A stretch of DNA of 64,000 nucleotides from Lacisediminihabitans profunda (GTDB taxonomy: Bacteria; Actinomycetota; Actinomycetes; Actinomycetales; Microbacteriaceae), in assembly GCF_008040105.1 (NCBI RefSeq), contig NZ_VRMG01000008.1, forward strand, positions 432,830 through 496,829, given 5' to 3'. This document shows positions 8,380-16,642 of this stretch, piece by piece (position 1 is the stretch's first letter; each line of letters begins with the position of its first letter). Under the pieces are notes generated by a model. That model saw only the letters and a list, made by a program, of their open reading frames with translations, did no database searches and was not told the origin of the DNA. Made by a program: the position numbers and the translations under genes.

Positions 8380-9726
8380 ATGCCCCCGGCACGCCGATTC
8401 GACCTCGTCCTGAGGGCCGCCTCCGTGCTCGTCGACGGGCGGTTCCGCCCCGCGGACATCGGCGTCTCGGGAGGCCGGATCACCGCGATCAGCGCGTCTC
8501 CGCTCGAGGGCATGGACGTCATCGCCCTCGCCGACGACGAGGTGCTCATCCCCGGACTCGTCGACTCGCACGTGCACGTCAACGAACCGGGGCGCACCGA
8601 ATGGGAGGGCTTCGCCTCGGCGACCAGGGCCGCGGCCGCCGGCGGCGTCACGACGATCATCGACATGCCGCTCAACAGCATCCCGGCCACCGTCACGGTC
8701 GAGGCGCTCGCGACCAAGCGGGCCTCGGCCGCGTCGCAGGCGATGGTGGACGTCGGCTTCTGGGGCGGCGCCGTGCCGCAGAACCTCGGAACCCTCGAGC
8801 GCCTGCACCACGCCGGCGTGTTCGGCTTCAAGGCCTTCCTCGCCCCCTCGGGCGTCGACGAGTTCGAGCACCTCGACGCCGCCCAGCTCGAGACAGCCCT
8901 CGAGGAGATCGCGGAGTTCGGCGGCCTGCTGATCGTGCACGCCGAGGACCCGGCCGTGCTCGACGCGCACGCGAACTCGGGAGGGGTCGGCTACGGCCGG
9001 TTCGTCGACTCCCGGCCGGACGAGGCGGAGACCACGGCGATCGAGCGGGTGATCGCCGGGGTGCGGCGCACCGGCGCCCGCGCGCACATCCTGCACCTCT
9101 CCTCCGCGCTGGCCCTTCCCGCCCTGCGCGCCGCCCGGGCCGACGGCCTGCCGATCACGGTGGAGACCTGCCCGCACTACCTGACGTTCGCTGCCGAGCG
9201 GATCCCGGATGCCGCCACGCAGTTCAAGTGCTGCCCGCCCATCCGGTCCGACGCCAACCGCGACGCGCTCTGGCAGGCCCTGCTCGACGGCGACATCGAC
9301 ATCGTCGTCACCGACCACAGCCCCAGCACCGCGGCGCTCAAGTTCGCCCACGGCGGCGACTTCGGTCTCGCCTGGGGCGGCATCGCCGGCCTCCAGGTCG
9401 GGCTCGCGGCGGTCTGGACCGAGGCGCACGCGCGCGGCATCCCGCTCGAGCGCGTGCTCGGCTGGATGTCGACCGGCCCGGCGGATCTCGTCGGCCTGCC
9501 CGGCAAGGGCCGGATCGCCGTGGGGGCGGCCGCCGACCTCGTCGCCTTCGCGCCGGACGAGGCCTTCACGGTGCACACCGAGGCCCTTCAACACCGGAAC
9601 CCGGTGAGCGCGTACGACGGCGCGATCCTGCACGGCGTCGTCCGGCGCACCTGGCTCGCCGGCAACCCGGTGTCCACGGCTCCGGACGCCACGCCCCACG
9701 GACGCCTGATCGCGGCCGGCCGATGA
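8380..9726 (+). CDS. allB: Allantoinase
   Basis: This 448-residue cyclic amidohydrolase hydrolyses allantoin to allantoate. The binuclear metal site is complete: DSHVHVNEPGRTEWEGF (two His), the carboxylated Lys in GFKAF, HAEDP, the HLSS histidine, CPHYL and TDHSP (metal Asp). PGRTEWEG separates allantoinases from most dihydropyrimidinases. The start is the ATG at 8380; longer reading frames upstream run through the operator region and are not credible. Uricase and guanine deaminase follow on the same strand. The product feeds the allantoate amidohydrolase encoded at 13.8-15 kb. Confidence 0.93.
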   Translation: MPPARRFDLVLRAASVLVDGRFRPADIGVSGGRITAISASPLEGMDVIALADDEVLIPGLVDSHVHVNEPGRTEWEGFASATRAAAAGGVTTIIDMPLNSIPATVTVEALATKRASAASQAMVDVGFWGGAVPQNLGTLERLHHAGVFGFKAFLAPSGVDEFEHLDAAQLETALEEIAEFGGLLIVHAEDPAVLDAHANSGGVGYGRFVDSRPDEAETTAIERVIAGVRRTGARAHILHLSSALALPALRAARADGLPITVETCPHYLTFAAERIPDAATQFKCCPPIRSDANRDALWQALLDGDIDIVVTDHSPSTAALKFAHGGDFGLAWGGIAGLQVGLAAVWTEAHARGIPLERVLGWMSTGPADLVGLPGKGRIAVGAAADLVAFAPDEAFTVHTEALQHRNPVSAYDGAILHGVVRRTWLAGNPVSTAPDATPHGRLIAAGR

Positions 9727-9783
9727 ACCCCGGCCGGCACGCCGGGGAAACATCGCCGTCACATTGATTTGGCACAATCGGGC

Positions 9784-10677
9784 ATGGCAATAATCCTGGG
9801 CGACCACCAGTACGGAAAGGCCGAATCGCGGCTCGTTCGCATCCACCGCGACAAGCCTCGGCACGAGATCCGCGACCTCAATGTGACGACGGCGCTGCGC
9901 GGCCCGTTCGACCCGGCCTGCCTCGTCGGCGACCAGTCCGACGTGCTGCCGACCGACACGCAGAAGAACACCGCGTACGCCTTCGCCCGGTCGAAGGGAG
10001 TCTCTTCGCTGGAGCACTTCGGCCTGGACCTGGCCCGGCACTTCGTGACCGACATCGGGCCGGTGGAGGGCGCCCGCATCGAGATCGAGGAGTACGCCTG
10101 GCAGCGCGCGATCGTGGACGGCGTCGAGCACGACCACACCTGGACCCGCAGCGGGCAGGAGGTGCGCACGGCGGCGGTCACCGTCGATGCGACCGGGGAG
10201 TATGTGATCGGCGGGTTCAAGGACCTGGTGCTGCTGAAATCCACCGGCTCCGAGTTCGCCGGCTTCCTCACCAACGAGTACACGACCCTGCCGGAGACCC
10301 ACGACCGCGTGATGGCGACCTCCCTCGTGGCCAAGTGGCGGTTCACCAGCACCGAGGTGGCGTGGGACGAGGTGTACGCGGGAGTCAAGGCGATCATGAT
10401 CAGGGAGTTCGCCGTGCTGCAGTCGCTCGCGCTCCAGCAGACGCTCTGGCACATGGGCAAGGCCGTGCTCGAGGCGTTCCCCTCGATCGCCGAGGTGCGG
10501 CTGACCGCGCCCAACAAGCACCACTTCGTGGTCGACCTCTCCCCCTTCGGACTCGAGAACCCCGGCGAGGTCTTCTTCGCCGCCGACCGGCCGTACGGGC
10601 TCATCGAGGCGACGGTGTTGCGCGACGATGCACCGGATGCGCACGAGGCCTGGCGAGCATCCGCGGGTCTCGCATGA
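9784..10677 (+). CDS. pucL: Urate oxidase (uricase)
   Basis: This 297-residue cofactor-independent enzyme oxidises urate to 5-hydroxyisourate. The catalytic Lys is in HQYGKAESRLVRI (Lys12) and the partner Thr in VLPTDTQKN (Thr57). The NEYTTLPETHDRVMATSL segment and the C-terminal KHHFVVDL/NPGEVFFA blocks are typical of both T-fold halves. I chose the ATG at 9784; a TTG five codons earlier is open but has no support. A CACAAT just before the ATG may be a -10. It is not fused to OHCU decarboxylase as in Bacillus PucL. The last bases overlap the deaminase gene by ATGA. Confidence 0.95.
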   Translation: MAIILGDHQYGKAESRLVRIHRDKPRHEIRDLNVTTALRGPFDPACLVGDQSDVLPTDTQKNTAYAFARSKGVSSLEHFGLDLARHFVTDIGPVEGARIEIEEYAWQRAIVDGVEHDHTWTRSGQEVRTAAVTVDATGEYVIGGFKDLVLLKSTGSEFAGFLTNEYTTLPETHDRVMATSLVAKWRFTSTEVAWDEVYAGVKAIMIREFAVLQSLALQQTLWHMGKAVLEAFPSIAEVRLTAPNKHHFVVDLSPFGLENPGEVFFAADRPYGLIEATVLRDDAPDAHEAWRASAGLA

Positions 10678-11153
10678 CCGCGGCGCCGACCGACGCCGCG
10701 TGGCTGGCCCGCACGATCGAGCTCGCCACCGAGAACGTGGCGAACGGCGGCGGTCCGTTCGGTGCCGTGATCGTGAAGGACGGCGCTGTGCTGGCCGAGG
10801 GCCAGAATCGGGTGACCGCCACCCTCGATCCGACCGCCCACGCGGAGGTGGTGGCCATCCGCGCCGCGTGCCTCGCCGTCGGTGACTTCTCGCTCGCCGG
10901 CGCCACGCTCTACACCTCCTGCGAACCGTGCCCGCTCTGCCTCGCGGCCGCGCTCTGGGCTCGCATCGACCGGGTCGTGTTTGCCGCCGACCGCCACGAC
11001 GCGGCGCGCGGTGGATTCGACGACCTCGAGTTCTACGAGCTGTTCAGCCGGGACCGGTCAGACTGGCCGATGCCGGTCGTCGCCGTGCGCCCCGACAACG
11101 CTCCTGAGCCTTTCGACGCGTGGCTCGCCCAGGACGGCCGCACCGACTACTGA
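10674..11153 (+). CDS. guaD: Nucleoside/nucleobase deaminase, probable guanine deaminase
   Basis: This 159-residue CMP/dCMP-deaminase-fold enzyme has the zinc site TAHAEV (His56, catalytic Glu58) and SCEPCPLC (Cys86, Cys89). Size and the C-terminal FDDLEFYELF...PMPVVAV block fit the small GuaD type that converts guanine to xanthine. Coupling to uricase through an ATGA overlap supports a purine role over tRNA adenosine deaminase or cytosine deaminase. The xanthine made would need a xanthine dehydrogenase, which is not in the window. Confidence 0.85.
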   Translation: MTAAPTDAAWLARTIELATENVANGGGPFGAVIVKDGAVLAEGQNRVTATLDPTAHAEVVAIRAACLAVGDFSLAGATLYTSCEPCPLCLAAALWARIDRVVFAADRHDAARGGFDDLEFYELFSRDRSDWPMPVVAVRPDNAPEPFDAWLAQDGRTDY

Positions 11154-11216
11154 GCCGCGGGAGGAGCACACTGGGAACATGACGTTCCGGCGTCACCCGG
11201 AGAAGGGAGCGACCAG

Positions 11217-11549
11217 ATGCAGAAATCTTCACTCATTGCCCTCGCGAGGCACGAACTGGCGCAGGCCGTCGACGCCTCGAGCGGGCGAAGCTCGAGCACC
11301 GTGTTCGGCGGGCACGAGCATCAGCTCCGTCAGACGCTCGTCGCCCTGCGGGCGGGCGAGAGCCTCGCCGAGCATGAGAACCCGGGAGAGGCGACCCTGC
11401 AGGTGCTCATCGGCCGAGTGCTGCTGCGCTCCGGGGAGGTCTCCTGGAACGGGTCGGTCGGCGACCTGATGATCATGCCGGACGGGCGACACGCGGTGGA
11501 TGCCGTCGAAGACTCCGTCATGCTCCTCACGGTGGTGAAGAGACGGTGA
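11217..11549 (+). CDS. Small single-domain cupin protein
   Basis: This is a 110-residue cupin barrel of unknown function. The first motif is reduced to LAEHENPGEATLQVLIGRV, with one clear His and a Glu, and the second ends LMIMPDGRHAVDA. It starts 63 bp after the deaminase with a GAAGGGAG-like ribosome site. It is far too short to be the bicupin (S)-ureidoglycine aminohydrolase, although it sits in the same cluster. It could be a sensor or a detoxification protein. Its stop is only 6 bp from the convergent HIU hydrolase stop. Confidence 0.75.
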   Translation: MQKSSLIALARHELAQAVDASSGRSSSTVFGGHEHQLRQTLVALRAGESLAEHENPGEATLQVLIGRVLLRSGEVSWNGSVGDLMIMPDGRHAVDAVEDSVMLLTVVKRR

Positions 11550-11555
11550 CCGAGG

Positions 11556-11882
11556 TCAGCTGCCGCGGTAGGTCGAGTAACCGAACGGGCTGAGCAGCAG
11601 CGGAACGTGATAGTGAGCCGACGCATCCGCGAGGTCGAAGTCGATCGTCACGCGCGGGTAGAACGTGGGCGTGGTCGTGGCGGCGAAGTAGGCCGCCGTG
11701 TCGAAGACGAGACGGTACCGGCCGACCGGGAGGGCATCCGGTCCGAGCTCCCCAGCCCGTCCGTCGGCGCCGGTCACCGCGCAGCCGAGCGGGCTGCCGC
11801 CCTCGCTCTCGAGGGATACGGCCACCCCCGACGCCGGTCGGCCGAGCGCCGCGTCGAGAACGTGAGTGGTGACGTGGCTCAC
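11556..11882 (-). CDS. uraH: 5-hydroxyisourate hydrolase
   Basis: This 108-residue transthyretin-like enzyme turns 5-hydroxyisourate into OHCU, the step after uricase. The N-terminal HVLDAALGRPA block and the C-terminal YHVPLLLSPFGYSTYRGS with the invariant YRGS end are diagnostic. Active-site His residues (VTTHVLD, HYHVP) and the Arg in the GRYRL strand are present. It starts in a 4-bp overlap with the stop of the decarboxylase gene, so the two consecutive enzymes are coupled. Confidence 0.95.
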   Translation of the reverse strand: MSHVTTHVLDAALGRPASGVAVSLESEGGSPLGCAVTGADGRAGELGPDALPVGRYRLVFDTAAYFAATTTPTFYPRVTIDFDLADASAHYHVPLLLSPFGYSTYRGS

Positions 11883-12370
11883 GGGAGCTCACGCCCATAG
11901 ATCTTCTCCAGCCGGATGAGGGCGATCTCCCGAAGCTGCTCCCCCACGATCTCGAGCTCCGTGCTGTTGGGCAGTTCGAGGCGCCGCTCGAGTTCTTCGA
12001 GAATCTCGGCGCGCGTGCGTCCGGCCGCGCGAATGATGAAGACCCGCCCGAACCGATCCTCGTATGCCCGGTTGCCGGCGGCGATCGCCGCGGCGAGCTC
12101 GTTCTCGTCGTCGCCCAGGGCGGCCTGTTCACTGCGGCTGAAGGCCTGGGCGGCGCCCTCGCCCTCTGGCTTCTCGCCGATGCGCGGATGATGCGCGATG
12201 GCCTCGTCGATCTCGACCGGGCTCAGCGGCGTGGCCGCGTCGTAGGCCACGGCGAGCAGCTGGGCGACGTCGTCGAAGGGGGCCTCGCGCACGACATCGT
12301 CGATCCAGCGCTGAACGGAGAGGCAGGCAGCGAGACTCTCGCGGAGTTCATTCAGGGGGATTTCCATCAT
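11879..12370 (-). CDS. uraD: OHCU decarboxylase
   Basis: This 163-residue enzyme produces (S)-allantoin from OHCU, completing stereospecific urate breakdown. Signature blocks are HPRIGEK (catalytic His near residue 70), SRSEQAAL, and NRAYEDRFGRVFIIRAAGRTRAEIL. Two adjacent ATG codons (12370 and 12367) are possible; both lie 20 bp from the divergent MocA-like start, so the shared promoter region is extremely short. A much longer upstream frame exists but is only the antisense of the neighbouring gene. Confidence 0.94.
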   Translation of the reverse strand: MMEIPLNELRESLAACLSVQRWIDDVVREAPFDDVAQLLAVAYDAATPLSPVEIDEAIAHHPRIGEKPEGEGAAQAFSRSEQAALGDDENELAAAIAAGNRAYEDRFGRVFIIRAAGRTRAEILEELERRLELPNSTELEIVGEQLREIALIRLEKIYGRELP

Positions 12371-12378
12371 GGTCTGCC

Positions 12379-12384
12379 TAACAT
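12379..12384 (+). promoter_or_regulatory. -10-like element before the MocA-like gene
   Basis: TAACAT lies five bases before the ATG at 12390, giving leaderless geometry. It is in the 19-bp gap between the divergent uraD and mocA-like starts. Confidence 0.35.
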
Positions 12385-12389
12385 TACCC

Positions 12390-12962
12390 ATGGCCGAGAC
12401 CGCAGTGCCCGAAGTCGCCGGTGTCATCCTCGCCGCGGGCGCCGGCACGCGCATCGGCAGCCCCAAGGCGTTGCTGCGCACCGCAGACGGCGAGCCGTGG
12501 CTCGCCCGGGCGGCCACCCTGCTGCGTGCGGCCGGCTGCGATCCCGTGATCGCGGTCCTCGGCGCCCGCGCGGCCGAGGCGGCGCCCCTCGCGCCCTCCT
12601 GGGTCGAGGTGGCCGTGGCCGATCGCTGGGCGGACGGCATGGCCGAATCGCTGCGCGTGGGACTTGCCGCCGCCGCGGAGACGGGCGCCGTGGCCGCGCT
12701 CATCACCCTCGTGGACCTGCCGGACCTGCCGCTCGTCGTCGCCCTCCGGGTGCTCGCTGACGGGGCGGGGCCCTCGACGCTGCGCCAGGCCGTCTTCGAC
12801 GGCAGGCCGGGCCATCCGGTGCTCATCGGGCGAGCGCACTGGGCCGCGGTGGGCGCCGAGCTCAGGGGCGACCGGGGCGCGCGCTCCTACCTCGTGGCGC
12901 ACGACGTGACCGAGGTGGAGTGCGGCGACCTCTTCGACGGCCGCGACATCGACCGGGCCTGA
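12390..12962 (+). CDS. mocA: MocA-like molybdenum cofactor nucleotidyltransferase
   Basis: This 190-residue NTP-transferase has the nucleotide motif GVILAAGAGTRIGSPKALL (residues ~12-30), the metal-binding LVDLPDLP and a GRPGHPVLIG block. MocA adds CMP to molybdopterin for xanthine-oxidase-family enzymes. MobA (GMP) is the near relative, but the HPVLI block and purine context favour MocA. The ATG at 12390 is preferred; an ATG at 12369 would overlap the uraD start on the other strand. Its position implies that the cluster serves a xanthine dehydrogenase encoded elsewhere. Confidence 0.82.
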   Translation: MAETAVPEVAGVILAAGAGTRIGSPKALLRTADGEPWLARAATLLRAAGCDPVIAVLGARAAEAAPLAPSWVEVAVADRWADGMAESLRVGLAAAAETGAVAALITLVDLPDLPLVVALRVLADGAGPSTLRQAVFDGRPGHPVLIGRAHWAAVGAELRGDRGARSYLVAHDVTEVECGDLFDGRDIDRA

Positions 12963-12968
12963 CCTCCC

Positions 12969-13787
12969 TCACGCCCCTTCGAGCTCGCCGAGCCGATCGT
13001 AGGCCGCGCCGATCCCGGCGATCCGGTCGCGTCCCTCGCGCGGCCGAGCAGCGAGCACCGCCGCCGACAACACACTCACCAGGCTCGCCGCCGCCGCGTA
13101 GCTGTCGAAGGCCGAAACGCTGTCGACCGGGCATTCGAGGAGGTGATCGACCTCGGAGGCGAATCGGCGGCCGGTGGAGTCCGTGAGCAGCACCGAGCGG
13201 GCCGGCCCTGACAACACCGCCGCGACGAGCCGGGCGAACGCCTCGGGCCGGCGGCGGAACCCCACGAGGACCACAACGTCGTCCGGCGCCAGGGAGACGA
13301 GTTCCTCGCCCAGGGACTGGCCGGGCAGCGGCGCGAGCTCCACCCTATCGCGCGCCTGAGCGAGCTGCTGACGCAGGTGCAGCGCCACCGGGTAGCTGTT
13401 GCGGAGGCCGATCACGAGCACTCGCGTGGCCGCCGCGATGAGGGCCGCCGCCGGCTCGAGCTGCGGCGAGGCGAGCGCCGAGCGCAGGTTGGCCAGCTCC
13501 CGGTCGAGGTGAGCGGTGAAGCTCAGCGGGGCGTCCGGCGCGATCGGTGTGCCAGCCGCCCGCAGGCCGCGCACGTGGTCCCGCAGCTCCTCGGCACTGC
13601 CGAACCCGAGTCGGCGGTAGAGCCGGCTGATGGTGGCCTTCGACACCCCGCTGAGGCGCGCGACCTCGGTGGCGTTGTAGAAGGCGAGGTCGGCGAGATG
13701 GTCGCGCAGGAAGTCGGCGGCGCGCCGCTCCTGCGGGGACAGCTCGTCGTAGCCCCGCTCGATTCGGGCGAGGAGTCCCGGCGTCAC
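12969..13787 (-). CDS. MurR/RpiR-family transcriptional regulator
   Basis: This 272-residue regulator has an N-terminal HTH_6 domain (about residues 1-77, with FYNATEVARLSGVSKATISRLYRRLGF) and a C-terminal SIS domain (about 115-245) that normally binds a phosphosugar or a related small metabolite. The GTG start overlaps the allC stop (GTGA). RpiR proteins also control purine/allantoin genes in other bacteria. Here it is the last gene of the pucG-allC operon and is the best candidate for cluster control, sensing perhaps allantoate or a glyoxylate product. Confidence 0.88.
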   Translation of the reverse strand: MTPGLLARIERGYDELSPQERRAADFLRDHLADLAFYNATEVARLSGVSKATISRLYRRLGFGSAEELRDHVRGLRAAGTPIAPDAPLSFTAHLDRELANLRSALASPQLEPAAALIAAATRVLVIGLRNSYPVALHLRQQLAQARDRVELAPLPGQSLGEELVSLAPDDVVVLVGFRRRPEAFARLVAAVLSGPARSVLLTDSTGRRFASEVDHLLECPVDSVSAFDSYAAAASLVSVLSAAVLAARPREGRDRIAGIGAAYDRLGELEGA

Positions 13788-15022
13788 GCCCGGGCCGCCC
13801 GAGCGAGAACGGCCGCCTGCAGCGCGTCCACGGCCAACGCGACATCCTCGAGCAGCACCGACTCGTCGGCGTGGTGGCTGATGCCTCCCCGGCAGCGCAC
13901 GAAGAGCATGCCGACCTCCGTGACGGCGGCGATAGCCATCGCGTCGTGACCGGCGATGCTGTGCAGCTCGAGGGGGTCGGCGTCACCCGTCCAACGGATT
14001 CCGGCGCGGATCGCCTCGCGCAACTCGGCGGCGCACTGAACGGCCGGGGCCGTGTGGGCCTCGGCGACGGCGACGCCCAGGCCGCGGTCGGCGGCGATGC
14101 GCTCGATCTCGGCCAGGATGGCGAGCCAGGTGAGGTCCCGGCCCTCGGCCGACTCGTCGCGCAGGTCGAGGCTGAACTCGGCGGTGCCCGGAATCACGTT
14201 CACCGCATCCGGCTGCACGGAGATGTGCCCGACGGTGGCCGGGCTGCCATTCTCGCGGGCGATGCGCTCGATGGCGAGGATCGCCTCGCTCGCCCCGAGC
14301 AGAGCGTCGTGGCGGAGGATCCACGGGGTTGCGCAGTGCCGGGCCTCGCCGGTGAGGGTCACGAGCAGCCGGCGCGCGGCCGCGATCGAGGTGACGACGC
14401 CGAGGGCTCGCCCGGCGTCCTCGAGCAGCGGCCCCTGCTCGATGTGCGCCTCGAGGTAGCCGACCAGGGAGGCCGGGTCGCGGGCCGCGTCCCCGAGGCG
14501 GTCCGGATCGAGGCCGAACGCGGTCGCCGCGTCGCCGAGGCTGATGCCATCCTTGTCCACGAGCCCAGTCCATTCCGGGCGCCAGGTTCCGGCGAGGGCG
14601 CGGGAGCCGAGCAGGGTGGCGCCGAAGCGCGTGCCCTCCTCGTCGCCGAACGCCACGATCTCCAGGGCGAACGGCAACTCGCCGGCCGGCACACGCGAGA
14701 CGACGGCGATCGCCGCGAGCACACCGAGGATGCCGTCGTAGCGCCCGGCGCCCGGCACGGTGTCGAGGTGGGAGCCGAGCAGCAGCGCGGGGAGTCCGGG
14801 GCTCGAGCCCTCGAGCCGGCCGCAGAGGTTTCCCGCCGCATCCTGCCAGGGGGCGAGACCGGCCTCGCGCATCCACTCGGCCGCGAGTTCGTTGACGGCC
14901 CGATGCTCCGGGGAGAGGTAGACGCGTTCGATGCCGGTCTGACTGGAGCTGTGCGTCGCGAGCGCGTCGCAGCGGTCGAGGATGACCTGGGCCGTCGCGA
15001 GCTGGGCGGTGGTGAGCGTCAT
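13784..15022 (-). CDS. allC: Allantoate amidohydrolase (M20 family)
   Basis: This 412-residue zinc amidohydrolase removes ammonia and CO2 from allantoate to give (S)-ureidoglycine. Metal ligands are in LLGSHLDTVPGAGRYDG (His, Asp), AFGDEEGTRFG (double Glu, catalytic base and ligand), LEAHIEQGP (His) and the C-terminal GISHHADESV (His). The central LHSIAGHDAM is typical of the AllC/HyuC/beta-ureidopropionase group. Allantoate is favoured over N-carbamoyl amino acids because of the flanking pucG and allantoinase. Both ends overlap neighbours by 4 bp. Confidence 0.9.
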   Translation of the reverse strand: MTLTTAQLATAQVILDRCDALATHSSSQTGIERVYLSPEHRAVNELAAEWMREAGLAPWQDAAGNLCGRLEGSSPGLPALLLGSHLDTVPGAGRYDGILGVLAAIAVVSRVPAGELPFALEIVAFGDEEGTRFGATLLGSRALAGTWRPEWTGLVDKDGISLGDAATAFGLDPDRLGDAARDPASLVGYLEAHIEQGPLLEDAGRALGVVTSIAAARRLLVTLTGEARHCATPWILRHDALLGASEAILAIERIARENGSPATVGHISVQPDAVNVIPGTAEFSLDLRDESAEGRDLTWLAILAEIERIAADRGLGVAVAEAHTAPAVQCAAELREAIRAGIRWTGDADPLELHSIAGHDAMAIAAVTEVGMLFVRCRGGISHHADESVLLEDVALAVDALQAAVLARAARA

Positions 15023-16236
15023 CGCTCGCCGTAGAAGTCGATTGCCGCTCCGACGCCGCCGCCGGCCGTCACGGGCACGCCGCCGCGGCGCAGCACCTGC
15101 TCGAGCGCCGCGAGGGTGGTGAGCACCGTGTCCCGGCGCGCGTTGTAGCCCATGGTTCCGATGCGCCAGACCCGCCCGTGCAGCGGCCCGAACGAGGTGC
15201 CGATCTCGATGCCGTAGTCGGCGAGCAGGGCGGCCCGGGCGGCGTCACCGTCGATGCCGGCTGGGATCTCCACCCCGACCACGTTGTTCATCCGCACGCC
15301 CTGGTCGCCGAAGAGCTCGAGCCCGAGGCCCACCAGCCCGGCGACCATCGCGGAGCCGTGCAGCCGATGGCGCTCCACCGCCTCGGGCATCCCCTCCTCC
15401 ACGAGCAGCCGGGCGCACTCGCGGGCGCCGTAGAGCATCGTCGTCGCCTCGGTGTGGTGATTGAGCCGCTTGGGCCCCCAGTAGTCGAGGATCATCGCGA
15501 GGTCGAAGTAGTTGGAGCGGATCGGGCTCGCGCTCACGGCGTCGCCGACCGAGCGGATGCCCGCCTCGATGCTCTTGCGCGCGTTCACCACCCCGACCGC
15601 GCGCTCCGAGAGGGTTATCGGGGCGCTGCCCGACGGCCCGGCGAGGCACTTCTGCAGCCCGGCCGTGGCGACGTCGATGCCCCAGGCGTCCACCTCGAAG
15701 AGGTTGCCGCCGAGGGATGCTGTGGCATCCGTGTACAGGAGCGCGCCGTGCTTGTCGCAGAGGGCCCCGAGCTCGTCGAGCGGCTGGGCGAGAGTCGTCG
15801 ACGTGTCTCCGTGCACGATCGCGACGAGCTTCGGCCTCGTCTCGACGATCGCCCGCTCGATCTCGGCCGGGGTGAACACGGTGCCCCACTCCCGTTCGAC
15901 CACGTGCACCTCCGCCCCGCACCTCTCGGCGATCTCGCGCAGCAGGTGCCCGAATCGCCCGAAGACGGGAACGAGCACCCGGTCGCCCGGCTCGATGAGG
16001 GAGACGAGGGCGGCCTCGATGCCGGCGCGGGAGGTGCCGTCGACGACGAGGGTGGCGGCGTTCGCGGTGCGGAAGACTCCCCGGTAGAGCTCCATCGTCT
16101 CGTTCATATACGCGGTCATCGCCGGGTCGTACTGCCCGACGAGTTGCGCGGACATGGCGCGCAGCACGCGCGGGTCGGCGTTGATCGGGCCCGGCCCCAT
16201 GAGCAGGCGCTGCGGGGGGTTGATCTGGTGCGACAC
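15019..16236 (-). CDS. pucG: (S)-ureidoglycine-glyoxylate aminotransferase
   Basis: This 405-residue PLP enzyme of class V transaminases transfers the amino group of ureidoglycine to glyoxylate, giving oxalurate and glycine. It shares long blocks with B. subtilis PucG as I recall it: RLLMGPGP, DGTSRAGIEA, FGRFGHLL, EWGTVF, RLNHHTEATTMLY and WRIGTMGYN. The PLP lysine is in GLQKCLAGPSG near residue 197. The start is GTG with a GGAAGGG ribosome site upstream. It heads the leftward operon pucG-allC-rpiR, all joined by 4-bp overlaps. Confidence 0.93.
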   Translation of the reverse strand: MSHQINPPQRLLMGPGPINADPRVLRAMSAQLVGQYDPAMTAYMNETMELYRGVFRTANAATLVVDGTSRAGIEAALVSLIEPGDRVLVPVFGRFGHLLREIAERCGAEVHVVEREWGTVFTPAEIERAIVETRPKLVAIVHGDTSTTLAQPLDELGALCDKHGALLYTDATASLGGNLFEVDAWGIDVATAGLQKCLAGPSGSAPITLSERAVGVVNARKSIEAGIRSVGDAVSASPIRSNYFDLAMILDYWGPKRLNHHTEATTMLYGARECARLLVEEGMPEAVERHRLHGSAMVAGLVGLGLELFGDQGVRMNNVVGVEIPAGIDGDAARAALLADYGIEIGTSFGPLHGRVWRIGTMGYNARRDTVLTTLAALEQVLRRGGVPVTAGGGVGAAIDFYGER

Positions 16237-16642
16237 TGTGGGCCCTTCCGCAACGTGAGTCAGCTGTTTCAGATCCTGATTCTACGGAACGGATGTTTCA
16301 GCCGGATTTCGAAAAGCGCGCTCAGCAGTGCGGTCCGCGGTACTCCCCCGGCGACGATCCGCACGCCCGCGAGAAGTGCGGCCAGTATGTTGATCTGTCG
16401 CGCCATTCGGCCGTGCCGCCCTACCCCTCGGCTCCATGACCCTTGAGCTTGAGCGCCCTGCTCCCGGCGCCCCACTCCCTCTGGGGTCCGCGCGTTCCGG
16501 CGTTCCGGCGTCCGCGTTCCCCGTTCCGGGGAACCGGCCGCCATGAGGTGCCCGTTTTTGTCGCAGAGAGTGTGGCCGAAGCGACAAAAGTAGGCACCTC
16601 ACGGGAGCCGCCGAGGTGCGGGCCGGGTTTCGAAAAGCGCGC
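16237..16642. repeat. Repeat-rich spacer between pucG and the SDR gene
   Basis: No gene is credible in this ~400-bp spacer. It holds (1) a direct repeat TTTCGAAAAGCGCGCTCAG at 16307-16325 and 16628-16646 (25 of 26 bases when extended leftward by GCCGGN, the second copy running over the SDR stop codon), (2) runs of CGTTCCGG between about 16487 and 16535, and (3) a 58-bp hairpin at 16544-16601 (separate entry). Confidence 0.7.
16544..16601. repeat. 58-bp inverted repeat (GAGGTGCC arms)
   Basis: The arms are GAGGTGCC followed by TTTTGTCGC on the left, and GCGACAAAA followed by GGCACCTC on the right. About 18 of 21 positions pair around a 16-base loop. It lies downstream of the leftward SDR gene and could fold in RNA, but the loop-side T-run is internal, so it does not look like a standard intrinsic terminator. 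Confidence 0.7.

Noticed and set aside
11217..11549. (S)-ureidoglycine aminohydrolase
   Set aside because: That enzyme is a bicupin of about twice this length with full metal motifs.
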